The notes under the pieces: generated by a model
What the model was told of the DNA's origin: nothing
What the model saw: the letters and a program-made list of their open reading frames with translations, nothing else
The model's database searches: none
Shown: positions 38,846-51,621 of the stretch, in pieces
How positions within the stretch are numbered: position 1 is the first letter of the stretch
Layout: the number at the start of each line of letters is the position of its first letter
Assembly: GCA_000711775.1 (NCBI GenBank)
Contig: ARYC01000829.1
Span: 1 to 64,000 of the forward strand
Length of the DNA stretch: 64,000 nucleotides
Reading direction: 5' to 3'
Source: Oxytricha trifallax
Lineage: Eukaryota; Ciliophora; Spirotrichea; Sporadotrichida; Oxytrichidae
Position numbers and translations under genes: made by a program

Positions 38846-40989
38846 ATGCTGCAACATTTGGACTCTTCACTTCAAGCTCAATAACAAACAGCACAAGTTG
38901 ATGGCGGCGACGTTCAAATGCTCTCCCAAAACACCTCTTCAATAAATTTTACAAGTTTATTAATTTTTTAAATCATTTATGAAAATCGAGTGAGTTCTTT
39001 ACACTAAATTCTTTTCAGATCATTAAGAAAAGTTATATTAATTATTAAAAACCTCCCAAGATATATTAATGTAGATGACTTAATCATAGCACCAGGATCC
39101 TTTTCACATCGATAGTTAACTCAAGAAAATTAACTCGCTATAAGAATCTCTACAGGTGTATGAGAGATTGAACATGAGAAATGAATATCTTTATACTCTT
39201 AGAATGTAATTTTAATTTCATAAATTACTCAGTTATGTTAAGTTTATGGGAATCTTTTTAAAAAATCATTTTATTTTACATTAAAAAAATTAAAATTTTC
39301 CCTTAATTTTGTTTCACATTCCCTATTTTCATAAATATTCATGAATCATTACTTTTATTCTGAATAAAAAACTTCTAAGAATAATCGCATTATTTACTTT
39401 ATTTTCAAATGTACACACAGCTACTAATTGCTGTAGGCGACTATCTGAAACTAAAAGATCTTATTTTAGATTTCAGACTGCTCACAAACCCCGATGAAGA
39501 GTAATTCCTAGCTGCAGCTCCAACTGAAAACCACAAACCCTACACTCTTCATGGGTATGCTATTAACAAAGACTCGGCACTCTAGAATTTACTCAGTTTA
39601 ATGTAAGACTCTGGTGATGATGATGCTCCAGTTGTTAGTAATAACCCAAATGCATCAATCAATAAATCAATTATAATAATAGCAATATAAGTATAAATAT
39701 AATATATAAATGTAAATTATAAATATTAAATTATGATTATATATAAAATGATGTAGAAAGATAATGAAATGAAGTCAAGAGCTGTTATTAAACTTGATGA
39801 AAGGAGATTCCGATAAAAATTATATTATATATATAATCATCATTTCTTGAAAGTTTAACCATTTAAAAAAACATCCACTCTCATCCTAAATATTTATATA
39901 TTTTCTGTAATCTTATAATATATTATGATTCTTCTAAGTATGTGGAGGTTTAGACAAGCGAGAAGTGTTCCAAAAAGCAATAATGCCAGTCCTGAAGACG
40001 ATGGGCCAGAGCGAGCAAGCAGTCAGAGAGATCATCACAAAAATCATTGAGGTAGTAATTGACAACAACCCAGTCATTCAGCCACCGGTTGCTCAGATCC
40101 AACAACAGCAGTAATAAGTTAATGAAAAGAGAGGAGGTGCTAGTGGGAATGCTCAAAAGGCTTAAGTATAATAAAAACAGCAACAGTAACACTAATAGTC
40201 CAATCAATAGCAATAGGCTCAGCTTCAACAATAGTAAAAGCAGCAATAACAGCAACAGTAATAGTAACAGCAGTAGTAACAGCAGCTGTAGCAATAGTAA
40301 CAGTAGTTCTAGTTGCAATAAGAGTAGCTTAACTAACTGTCACTTCAGCAGTAGCAGTATTGTAAGAAATAGAATTTATAAATTATAGAACGCTTTTCTG
40401 AGAAATAATTAAGTCAGTAATAACTTTACTAGCAACTATAGGCAGCTGGATTGGGACAAGCCCAATACGTGACTGCATAGGGTCTAGGAGTAGGTATCGG
40501 GGTGGCATCTGGTAATAGCGACCACGAAATGACTCTAGTTTAGAATGTAATTTAAGATCAGAATACAGGTGCAACTTTCTCAGTTTTAACTCAACCTTAA
40601 TACAATTTGATTTCTCTCCCTCCAATCTCAAATAATTCACGGTAAATCCTAAATCATGTTATATAATTTAATTGTCAAAGTTTTAATCTCCACTTTGATT
40701 CCTACATTCATGCCTCAAGGTTAAGATTTGCACAATTTGCAGTAATAAATTAACTTAAATCTCGCAGCAGGCTCTGGTCAACAATCCACCTGGCCTTTCA
40801 TTTAGATATCACCAGATCAGTTACTCAAAGAATTATATTTCTAATAGAAATTCTGATCCTATTATAAATCCAAATTATTTCATGATAAAAGTATATAAAT
40901 ATATATTACTCTAAGCTGCTGCAGTTCAATAACAGCAGTAGCAAAATGCAAATATGTAAGGTAACTCTTCCGAAAATACAAATATGTGA
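38846..40989 (+). CDS. Unidentified protein with long poly-Gln tract
   Basis: Start at ATG 38846 (MLQHLDSSLQAQQQTAQVDG). Blocks: 38846-38970, about 39075-39215 (SLQESLQVYERLNMRNEYLY), about 39408-39680 (MYTQLLIAVGDYLKLKDLIL ... FLAAAPTENHKPYTLHGYAI), about 39940-40380 (KREVFQKAIMPVLKTMGQSE, VREIITKIIEVVIDNN), then a run of about 60 residues that is almost only Gln (40090-40330) written with CAA, CAG, TAA and TAG; next 40420-40640 (VTAQGLGVGIGVASGNSDHE, FSVLTQPQYNLISLPP) and a short C-terminal block to TGA 40987-40989. The antisense Leu-rich frame is a shadow of the Gln run. No known family recognised; helical N-terminal half with a disordered middle. Confidence 0.65.
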
Positions 40990-41723
40990 AAAAATTGACT
41001 AACCTATTAATCATAGTTTAAGTAAAGTCTTATGTAAAAAGATACAGTGTTGATGTAAATTTTGATAATTATTCTAGCTTTATTACCTATTTTGACCTTA
41101 TTTAAGATTTAGGTAAATATGTGAAACATAAACCTCCCCCTAAAATATTATTAATTCAATGATTTCATAGATTTAAGGCCAAAATATCATTAGTTTTGTT
41201 AAATATGTAAAGTATGTCAAAATCAATAAATTTGTCATAGTATAATGATAGTCAATTAAAATCTTAAAGTCTTTCTGAACTTTTAATACTACTTAGTAAT
41301 CTAATTTTTTGTTAATGTAATTCATATACACAGCAATCAATATTAATCAGTTTTTTTAATTATACATCTGGATTGCTGATAAATAACTTAATAGTTTTAT
41401 ATGTAAATTGCTTGCTATTTTAATACAAATAAAATCAAAGAAAAGTTAATTATTCTGACGAAAAGGTTTAAATGTCAAAATTATAATGGAAAATTGTTAA
41501 AAAGTGCTTTTTTATTTATTATCTATAAATATGATTTCTTTTTTTATGATGTTAAATAAATAATGGTGGAATAATTGTTATTAAAAAATTTTATACTTAA
41601 TATTATGAATATTCAAGTAATTATTATATATTATTTTATTAAATGTTTTATGAGTATATAAGTAGCCCTTTTAATTTACAATAAATTATAATTATTACAG
41701 CAAATAATAATCTTAAATATATA
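40990..41723. other. AT-rich spacer
   Basis: Between two plus-strand genes; nothing recognisable. It should contain the promoter of the exonuclease gene. Confidence 0.45.
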
Positions 41724-44700
41724 ATGGAAGCCAACTCAGTTGACAAGAGTATAAACTAATTTTCCGCTTATAATTCTCAAAATTTTATAGACTTTACAAA
41801 GGCCTCCACTAAGAATTATGTGGATTTAACAAATGTATTCAATACTCATGAGTGCTATGTCATATTGTTGAATTAAAGTGTAATTAAATATTATTCAATT
41901 TAAGCTTTAATTTTATAATTATTTTGTAATTTTTAATCATATTTTATCTATATATAAATAAAAAATTGATTTAAGCAATAATTACGAAGCCTGAAGAAGT
42001 GTAGGCAATATCTCAAGCAATCTTAAAGACAAAACCTGACCCCATACTAGGTGTAGACTGCGAAGGTCTCTCTAAGGGTAGACCACTTTCACTATTACAG
42101 GTAAGTTCATAAAAAGCAAAAATTATACTTCACACTTAAACCCTAGTTTTACCCAACTCCCATTCTAAGATCAAATCAAAATGTCTTTTATAGATGTACT
42201 TTGCTGGGAAGTGCTACTTGTTTGATCTGTTGAAACTGAATCCCTTCAATCATGGACTGCTTGAAGTGATGGAATCAAAAACTATTATCAAGATTTTTCA
42301 CGATTTTTGCGAAGATTAATCTGCTCTGATTAATCAATACAATATGACTTGCTATTACGTGTTTGATACCCAAATCGCTCATAGAGTCATCTAATAGGCA
42401 ATCTGCAAAACTTCCAAATTACAAAATTTCAAGGACAACAACATCTCCTTAGCCAATCTATTAAAGACTTACATCGATGTGGTACATACCAAGAAGCATG
42501 AGATTAGTGCAAAAATGAGAAATGATGATATGTTCTGGGAGAAAAGACCTCTTACACAGGACATGATTGATTATGCCACTCAGGATGTATGCTACTTACC
42601 TATGGTATACCAAAAATTGCAAAAGGAATACGGGAGCCTTAAACTTATCAACTCCTTCTATCAGCATGGACAGCAATCAAACCCCCAAAATCCCTCAATG
42701 AGTTTTATATGTGTTTTGATTGATGAGGGTAATGTTGGGGATTAGGGTTTCTTTTTGATTATTTTCATTTTTGTTTTTAGATTCAATGTAATTTATAATT
42801 TTCATGGCTGTGATTTTTATTTTTTTATTTTATATCATTATTACATCTATATATATGTTATATAAAAATTATTCTACTATTAAAAATTTTATGATAGTAC
42901 ATTAATTGTTTGCTTTACATACCTAATTTTAATGACTGAATTCAATGAAAACATTTCCTTTTAATTCTTAGAGACACCATTTTTTAAATGCTTTGGTACC
43001 AATATAGTTTTAATTTTTTAGCACATGGTACTAATTAAGTTTTAAACCGAATTGGAACTTTTGCATTAAAACCTCATTAGTTTAAAACTAGGCACTAATT
43101 AAGTTGTCGTACTATTAAATTGGCATCAATTAAAATTAAACTAATTTAGTACCAGTAATAATTAAATTTTAACAAATTTATTACTAATTTGATGGAATTT
43201 AATAGGTTAAAATTGATATCAATCTCTAAAACTTGTTACATTTTTTGCAAACTTTCTCCACGTATCTTTACTAGGTTGACCTCCTATAAGTTGCCCATAT
43301 TTAATAGGTGTCAGAAATTCTAGTGACATTAGAAATACAAAATTTTAAGATTGATCTCCATTTATAACAATTCTTAAACTAAAACATGGCATAATTAAAT
43401 CTACCAAAAACCTAAAAATGACTCATTTCATGCATATTTCTTATTTTACCTTTTCTTAAGTTCATAAACTCTTTTGTATTGAGCAAAAATATGTTAATAA
43501 AAAACTAAATCTAAATGAAATGAAAGTTTTTAATCGAATTAAAAAATTTTATCATAAAAATTTCACAAATATTTGAGCAAAATCCCAAATATTTGAAATG
43601 ATGTACTTATCTAACTTCATAAAAACAATCAGTTAAAGTGATAAGTTTTGAAGAAAATATAGAATAGAAAGAAATTTAAGTCAAACATATCTTTTCTTAA
43701 TAAAAATGATGTAATAAATATGCAGATTTGAAAACATACAAATTAAGTATAAAAATGTGAACATTAAACACTTTAATAATTTCATAACTAGAGTGAAAAT
43801 GATACTTCCGAACACAAACAAACCCTAATCCCCAACATTACCCTCATCAATCAAAACACATTTAAAACTCATTAAGGGATTTTGGAGTTTTGAATCTAAA
43901 TATATGATCTTATTTTAGTTTATGAATATTAACTTTAAAAGTTGAATACTTCGAGGAGATTACTGTGTTTCAAAAAATCATGAGAGACACTGCTAATTGT
44001 CAAAGGTATGCATTTATAAACAGACATATTAAGGATGTGTCTTAAGTTTAAGATGGAGCAGTAATTTAAGCGTTAATTAAGAACTACCAGGAATATGGAG
44101 TCTACTGTTCTCTAAATGTTGGAGTTTCTGGCATCGTTTAGGAAGATCAAAGCGTCAAATAACTAAGACAATACTTTGATATTGGAGATATCATTCAAGT
44201 TCAGGTTGATGGTCAGAGAAGATCAGGGCATTTGAGACTAAGATTTTAAGGACCTCAAAATCCTTCCATGTTTATCCCACCTAATGTAAGATAAATATCT
44301 TGTTAATTAATGTATAGGGATTCAAACCAAATAATGTAAAGGCTAGTGACTACACCTTTGGACCAGTCCAGAATCAACAGCAATAGTAGTAATAGTTAAT
44401 GCAATCTCAAATGAGTCAATATTAAAGACATCAATATCAAAACAACTTAGGCTATTCCCAATCCTTACCTACCACTGGGACATCAATGAGCATGTAAAGT
44501 CCTCTATACTGCTATTAGCAAAATGCCAATATGTATCAAAACAATAAGAAAAGCCAGAAAAGTATGAATGTCTAATCACCTGGTAATATTATTCATTTCA
44601 TACTATTTCTATAGCGTTTGTCCCTAACACATCGTTCAGTGGCTCTTCAAATGGAGACAACACCTTAAATAACACTTACAATTCAGACTGGGCACAATAT

Positions 44701-45800
44701 AATATCGGCTCAGGGAACGCAAATCACAGTAATTCCAGCTCATTTATTGGGACAAGCAAAAATTAAAGCCCTTAAGTTCAACAAGACATTCCTTTTAGTT
44801 TGGGATTCTCTCAATCATAGGACCAGATGAAGCCTTAATTGTAATAGAACATGGTTTTAGGTATGTCTTAGAGTGCTTAAGTTCAAAATTCAAAGCACAT
44901 GTTCCAAAGCTAAAAATCTCTGAACCCTGAAAAGAAAATCAACCAGTTTTTGCCAGTGTAATACTTTAGACCACCTAGCTCAAATGAATTCGTTCCCACA
45001 TCTTCCATCTATCATGAGGATTTCAATAAGAGCAGCTCATTTGTTGTTTCTAGCTCATAAAACGCAAATGGACAGAGATATTTCTAGATGAAAACAACAT
45101 AAGAAGAGTTCAGCTACAAGCCAAATAAAATTCAGCCAAGAGATGAAACTTAATCGATTGCCTACGGCCTGACTCAAGGCTCATAAGGAGGTCAGGTATG
45201 ATTAAAATTTCTTTTGAAAAAAATCTTAACTTTTATAACTTAATTTTATAAATTTATTCCATTATTGTAAAAGCTTCAAGAACTAGTCCAACAAAACTTC
45301 CAAGCTAAGTTTAAAAGATTTAGTCATCGTCAGTATCAATGATTTTCATTAGGAAATTAATGTTTATTTCGTTTAATTTTGTATTATATTTGTATTGTAT
45401 GATTAATCCATCATCAACAGCTCAATCAGACAAACAAGAAATAGTCAATATCTTGAACGAAACTATCTCAAAATTAACCATTAACCAACCCCAAGGCCCC
45501 GCTTAAATGAAGTTAACTGCCTAGTAGTAATAAACTACAAGTTAATCTAATTTCTCTTCATAAAACTAATAATCGCATTTAGGCTCTAAGGGTATACTAA
45601 TAATCGCGCCTTAAATGACTTAATAGATTCATTCTCTTTTAATTCTCCTATTAATTTTATTTTTGAGGGTACTTTTTAGAGTTAAGCATCTACTGGAGGA
45701 AGACATTTTCAACAATGAGGGAAAGATAGAAGCTAACTTATTAAGCAATTGCAGAAGAAATTTGCTCTTGTGTATAATGATTTTATGAATTGAAGGTGCA
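41724..45800 (+). CDS. DEDDy 3'-5' exonuclease with S1-like domain and Q-rich tail
   Basis: Start at ATG 41724 (MEANSVDKSINQFSAYNSQN). The exonuclease domain runs from about 41985: GVDCEGLSKGRPLSLLQ carries catalytic D and E, KIFHDFCEDQSALI the second D, and MIDYATQDVCYLPMVYQKL the final Y...D, the DEDDy pattern of RNase D/EXD-type enzymes. An intron GTAAGTTCAT...TTTTATAG occupies 42101-42193. A TBE derivative follows (42678-43892). The next block (about 43948-44286) looks like an S1 RNA-binding fold (DGAVIQALIKNYQEYGVYCS, VGVSGIVQED, FDIGDIIQVQVDG). Then a 32-bp intron (44287-44318), a Gln-rich region with another small intron (about 44582-44612), and a block to about 45600-45800. Likely an RNA-processing or small-RNA enzyme. 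The exact C-terminus and the 43893-43947 junction are unresolved. Confidence 0.75.
42678..43892. mobile_element. Internally deleted TBE derivative (1215 bp)
   Basis: Left end CAAACCCCCAAAATCCCTCA and right end TGAGGGATTTTGGAGTTTTG-like (inverted) continue into a repeat of about 70 bp (shared GTGTTTTGATTGATGAGGGT and ATGTTGGGGATTAGGGTTT). AAT flanks it at 42675-42677 and 43893-43895, again ANT. No gene is left, but about 330 bp (42990-43310) match the non-coding centre of the complete TBE at 19160-19490, including the sequence CCACGTATC.TTAC.AGGTTG before its 22-kDa gene. The G4T4 ends carry point differences, so this copy is older or of a different subfamily. It interrupts the exonuclease gene. 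Confidence 0.9.
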
Positions 45801-46240
45801 GTGGTCATGAGTGTTTGTTCAGTCTTTCACTAACAATCTTTTAATAATCAACATTTTTCCCTCTTGTCTTCCTCTTAAGATATTCTCACCGAACGAAAAA
45901 TCCTTCGCAAAATACAAACATGAAACTGAGATAGGGATGCCGCGACTTGCAAACTATTTATTGTAATGATAAGAAGTGTAAAAATAGTAATTAATAAAAG
46001 GTCAAGTGAAGTGAAGACAGTCCCAATACAATGATTGGCCTATGCTAAATTCAATATAAGACAGTTAATTATCTATAAAAAATTATTCACAATATTAAAT
46101 CTAATAAGTAATATTTATGCCTTAATATTAAGGGTTTAAACATACAGTTTTAACTTTAAGCTCATAAATACTTTTTTTAAATACTATAATGACAGAGCTC
46201 AAGCTCTAGATTCAAATTTATATGTTTTGATATTCAAGTC
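45801..46240. other. AT-rich spacer between convergent genes
   Basis: Lies between the tail of the plus-strand exonuclease gene and the TGA of the minus-strand gene at 46241; no coding text recognised. Confidence 0.4.
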
Positions 46241-48144
46241 TCATAATTTGATATAGCAACTCTTGCTCTAGGCTTACTCTCTTTCTAATCTTTTGCTGAC
46301 AAGAGAAGCCTCTCTACTACTTTTTCCATAGATATTTTATACTCTGAGACCTTTTCTGTGACCTGTATACCCAGTAATAGGGATCACAAGATTTTCTTAA
46401 TTAATTTAGTTTAAAAGAAATTATGATAATGAGTTTTAGATTAAATCAATGGAAAATTTATTATTTACTAGAGATATGGATACAAATTAGTTTTTATTGG
46501 TAACTAATGATAATTAATGAAATTTTCTTTAAAATTCTTAATCAGTCAAATCATCTTGCTCCAGGAATATTTTCTTAAAGCCTTCTCCTAAATTTCTGAA
46601 ATTTTCCATCTTCGCAAGTTTTTTTTCTAACAAAATTGGCTTCATATTTGGCTAATTTAATTGCAATGAGGGGATGTTTGGATTTAGGATGAATGATTTT
46701 GAGTTTGATGGCGACTGAAAAACTGTAAGAGCAGTTAAGTTATAGTTGCTATTATTATTATTTTTGGTACTATTAGTGTTAGTGCAATTTCTTGAACTTG
46801 ATATTCCAGAATAATTAATCAACAATGAAATTAATTAATTATAAATGTGTAAGTCTAATTTATTGATTATATTAAGGGAAAATAACTAAAGATTCTAGAG
46901 TTTTAAGATCTATTACTTTTCAAAGATTCTTGATAAAAATTTGCTTAGTCAGCAGTTTAATCTAAAAGATTTTACCTGCTTTTACTATCAAATATGTTCA
47001 AACTCAATGTATATTCTAAATAATCCTTCTTGCTTGCTAAATCTCATTATTTAAATTATTTTTCACATAATTAAAAAAAATGAAAATTTAAATATGATTT
47101 ATAATTGTTAAAACATAACAAAAAATAGAAATCTGGATCTGCAACTATCCTCCTAAAATTCTTTGAAGCAAATGCTCTTTAATTAACACTTTAATACCTC
47201 TTTTCAGAACTATTAGAGCTATTTAGATTATCTAACTTATTTTTCAAACTTGCTGCAGAACATTCATCATTTTATATAAAATAAAAAGAGTATTAAATTA
47301 AAATTTCTAATAGGAAACAGAATAATCAGAATTCTTTTTCTTTGAGTTTTAAATTGTATCAATAAAATGATAATTTATAATTTATTGAATTTAGCATAGC
47401 TCTTTCCAAATAAATTGTCAGAGTTCATACCAGGCATGAACCCAGCATACCCTGGTAATCTTTAATCTCTAATTTCATGCCGAGGTCCACCAAGCCAAGT
47501 TGGTGCATGCCTGCTATTATTTCCAATAATCAATTATTTCTATAATTTGTAGTTTTTCTAGGTATTTTATGAATTGGTGCTTTTGTCTTCTGCGTTTTAA
47601 TATGGATTTTAAAGGGAGAAGCTATTATTTAGTAATTTCTTTTTAATATATAAATTAATTTATGATTAACTTGGATTCAAGAGAGCTGATGTATTTGCTG
47701 AATTTTCATAAGGATTTGTAGAAATTTAGGGTAGAGACAAATTATGTTCATTCGAGTTTGATTTCGCCAAAGAACCAACACTGTTTGATCTGTAACTCAA
47801 AGAATTATTGGCATTACTTGAAGCATAATAAATTATTCAAGTTCTTCAATATTAAACTATAATCAGCTACAATTCAGTAAAAACTGCAATTTATTCAAAA
47901 AAAATTAAATAATAGAAGCCCTTGAACTCATAATTTATTGTGCAACGAGCCCCAATAAATTGCCTTTTTGATATTAGCATTGTAAATCCCACTAATTCAT
48001 GCAAGATTTATGAGTTTCACCCATAGTAAGACCGACTATATCATTTTTGAAAGGCATATGCCCAGCATAACCAGGGGTTGGTATAATTTAAGTTTATTTA
48101 TAAGGTTGTCTTGAGGGTGACTGCTGTTCATTGTTCGCGAACAT
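46241..48144 (-). CDS. FAM166/CIMIP2-like ciliary microtubule protein
   Basis: Start at ATG 48142-48144 (MFANNEQQSPSRQPYKQTQI), end at TGA 46241-46243. Three copies of the signature of this family appear: TPGYAGHMPFKNDIVGLTMG near the N-terminus (about 48080-48020), LPGYAGFMPGMNSDNLFGKS preceded by APTWLGGPRHEIRDQ (about 47510-47405), and PITGYTGHRKGLRVQNIYGK at the C-terminus (about 46390-46330). Proteins with P-GY-G-xPG and a following YGK lie inside axonemal microtubule doublets. Linkers are Ser/Asn-rich (47830-47690, 47270-47195, 46790-46540). Blocks are separated by AT-rich introns/IES. Family call is from motif memory; a profile search would settle it. Confidence 0.7.
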
Positions 48145-48781
48145 AAGTTAAGAATAAAATTAGATATTATAAGTTTACTGTCCTTTTATTTTATTATTAA
48201 TTTAGTATTTTAATATCTTTAATTTAATTATAATATATTTATATCTACCTCCAATAATTTTTATATAGTCCCCATACATATAATTATTTTTATTTAATAA
48301 TCAAGAGTATGATTTTATTTTTCTCTAAGGCATATGAATGTAAGTATTTTTAAAATTAAATTGGGTTGTACGTTTTTCATGGCACAAACCCTCATAAAAT
48401 AAATTTGTTCTGATGTTCTTACTGTTAATAACTTATTTCTATATTTATCTATCAAATCAGTCAGGGGTTAAGGGACCTTGAGATAGAACCTTTGATGTTT
48501 TTTATATGCATTTATATAGGCTTATATATAATTGTTAGATGCTTTATTAAGAAAGAGAGTTATATTGTAGGAATACATTCGATTTGGGAAAATGAATTAA
48601 AAATAAATTAATTAAATATTAAAATCATGGCAGTTACAAAATCCAAAGTGAATAAAAATTCAAAATTAAATAGATTCTACCGTAGATCCCGGAATTATTA
48701 TAGGACTTTGCTATTGGAATCATTCTTGAATCATTCCAGGAAGCGAGATATTTTGATTTTGAGCTAAATCCCAAAAATAGT

Positions 48782-49024
48782 TGTTCTGACCTCTACCCCT
48801 ACCCCACCCCTACCCCCTTCGAGCCATCTACCCCTACCCCCCTACCCCCTATAATTTTCTTTGATTTAGAAGATATAAATATTTCAAGGACTTTATCGAT
48901 TTGATAATCATATATTTATTATTCTATATGTACAAATACATTACGATGAAACGTATTTACTAATAAAGCTATATATAGAAAGAAGTAATTTAAACAACAC
49001 AAATAATTTAATATTGTATAAAAA
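48782..49024 (+). repeat. Left terminal inverted repeat of the integrase element
   Basis: 243 bp, matched by 51622-51864 in inverse orientation. The outer 70 bases contain a CCCCTA/CCCCCTA-rich tract (48793-48851), so the opposite strand is G-rich with potential for G-quadruplex formation; the rest is AT-rich. Confidence 0.9.
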
Positions 49025-49163
49025 TTAAATTATTCAATTATTTTACCCAAAATTCAATATATTGATTAAAATAATTGGCTTACAGATGTAATAATTTAAA
49101 ACAAAAATATAATATTTATAAAATTATTAAGCAAGCAAAAAGTATTATTAAAAATATTTAAAA

Positions 49164-51388
49164 ATGCCTCCTAGAAAACGTAAATTTGATGAAATATCAA
49201 AAAATAATCAAAATAAATAGAACAATTAAAATGACAACAAAAAAAAGAATTCTGTGTAAGAATCAAATTCTTCAGATTAATTGGATGATTCTTTGGAATA
49301 GATTAATTCATAAGAAAATTATCAGATAAATTTGAAAAAGGTGAGATTAAACGATGACATTTTAGATAAAAACGAGGAATTTCAAAAGGTTAACAATAAA
49401 TTTGTTAAAATCTAATAATATATGGATAAAGATGATGATTAAACAATTAGTGAAGGAACCTATCCTAATATTCTTTTGAAAGTTAAAATGCATCAGAAAA
49501 TGAAGATGAAGAAATTGAAACTAATTTAAACAATTAATATGACATTATTAATGTATAAGCAGATTGAAATTGCATGTTTAGAGCATTTTGTTTAGCCTTA
49601 AATTTTCCAGAAAATTAATTTCACTTTTTAAGATAAATAGTAATGAACTACTTTACTACAAATAGAAATTAATATGAAAATATGATTAAAAGACATAATT
49701 AAAGTGAAACATTTTAACAATATGTTAATAGAATGAAATTAGACACCGAATGGGGATCTTTTGTAGAAATGCGAGCCATTAGTAATATATTTAAAAGTAA
49801 AATAATCATATATAATGATTTAAATAAAGAACCATTGCATCAAATAAATAGTAATTTGTTTGAAAAAACTTTGAGAATATATTACAAGCATTCCCATTTC
49901 AAAGTTATTTTAGAGAAATAAAATAAAGATAAAATTAAATAAATTTCATAATAATTAGAGAAGATTAAGCTAAAATAAGAAGATAAAAAATAACTTGAAA
50001 TTCCTAGCTTACTTTCAATAGATCTATCAAAGATAGATTGTTAAGAATAACAAATGTCATTTGAAGAAGAATAATTATTAATGGCTAAATTCAATCATCA
50101 AAGTGAAAATACTTACCCACCTATTTTCGATAACAAAGATAAATATGATTAATATTTACAATATAAAATGTTTAAGAAAAATCCTAGTAAAGAAAATAAA
50201 ACACATGATGCATATAAAAAATTAAAGGCTAGCATTCATAAAGTAGTTAAAACTTATAAACCTTAACTGAGCAAAACTTAACTTAGTACAGTTAGTTAAT
50301 CACGCTATATAATGAAAGATATGGATAATAAAAAAGATGAGAAATTTTATGTAGTTCCATTTCAAAGTGAAATATTTGATATTTTTAATGCTGATCATGT
50401 ATAATAATAACACACAGGTATACATTTAAATATAAAGCAAACTTTTGATTACTTGAAGAACACACTAAATATTAATTTTTTCAATATGGAAAATTTACTT
50501 AGAGAATACATAGTAAATTGTGAATAATGTATATCTAAACTTATGGCTATACCTAAAAAGAATAAATAGTTTCAACCAATAATATCATCAAAATCTTTAG
50601 AAAGAGTTTAAATTGATTTAACAGATGTTTCTTATTTTTGTAAATAGACTCCTTATTTATTATGTGTAGTAGACCATTTTTCTAAATATGCTCAAGCATA
50701 CGGAATTAAAAAGAAAACAAGTTAAAATGTTATAGAAAAGCTAGAAATATATTTTGATTAAATTGCCATTCCTCATTTAATTCAGTCAGATAATGGTAAA
50801 GAATTCACAAGCAAAGAAATGAATTAATTTTTAGAAAATTATTAAATTAAACACGTGACTTCAAGTCCATACAATCCACGAGCTTAAGGGTGCGTTGAAG
50901 CATTCAACAAAAATATTAAAAAAGGATTAGTATAAATTCAGAATTAACAAAAAGAAGCTTTCAATTTTAAATAAGCTGTAAAAGATTTTTTAATTAGTTA
51001 TAATAATAGAGTACACTCAACAACATAATTTAAACCTAATCTTGTATTCAATTCAACTAGTGAGGAAATTTTAAAAAAAGTGAAGGAGAACATAACTAAA
51101 AATATAAATGCAAAATTTGAGCAATTAAATAAATATTAGCTAGGTGACATATGCTTACTTTATAATAAAATCAAAGTTGTTGGTAGTAATCTTATAAAAC
51201 ACTTAGATGGATTCTAAGGTAGATATGGATCATATACAATTAAATGCACAGTTTAAAAAGTTGATAGAATAATGGTATATATTGCAATAGCCTCATAAAA
51301 AAATTTGCCTGATGTAATTAAGATTGGAACCATTTATAAAACAGATTTCATAAATCTTAGAAAGCATTATAACGCTAAACAATAATGA
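49164..51388 (+). pseudogene. OTU-like protease + rve integrase (transposase), disrupted
   Basis: Starts MPPRKRKFDEISKNNQNKQN at 49164. After about 100 codons the homologous frame shifts by one (near 49465-49480) into SENEDEEIETN, then the OTU-type active-site text reads VQAD, TGA (49565-49567), NCMFRAFCLALNF; the canonical motif is DGNC, so a GGA-to-TGA change is likely. From 49568 the frame is open for 606 codons to TGA 51386-51388: rest of the OTU-like fold (WGSFVEMRAISNIFKSKIII, HSHFKVILE), a charged linker, an HHCC zinc-finger (H..H..CEQC, about 50395-50530), and the DDE integrase core (VQIDLTDV, LIQSDNGKEF, CVEAFNKN, the E 35 residues after D2), with a small C-terminal beta-rich part. 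Separate proteins or a polyprotein are both possible. Confidence 0.8.
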
Positions 51389-51621
51389 ATAATTTTAAAT
51401 TAATTATATAAGAAAATAGTTTAATAATAAATTAATAACATTTCATTAAAAAGATTATTTTATATTAAAATGTTTACATCTTGAAATTATTAGAGTAATA
51501 ATTAACATTATTAAGGAAATGAATAAGAAAAAAATGTTTAAACAACATTTCTTATTCAGATTAAAATTACTTTAATGTCATGGCATATTTTGAATTTTAG
51601 AAAAATAATTTAATATTTTAC

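Noticed and set aside
39950..40318. Leucine-rich 122-codon frame on the minus strand
   Set aside because: It is the exact antisense of the poly-Gln tract (CAG/TAG/CAA/TAA read backwards give Leu codons); the plus strand is coding.
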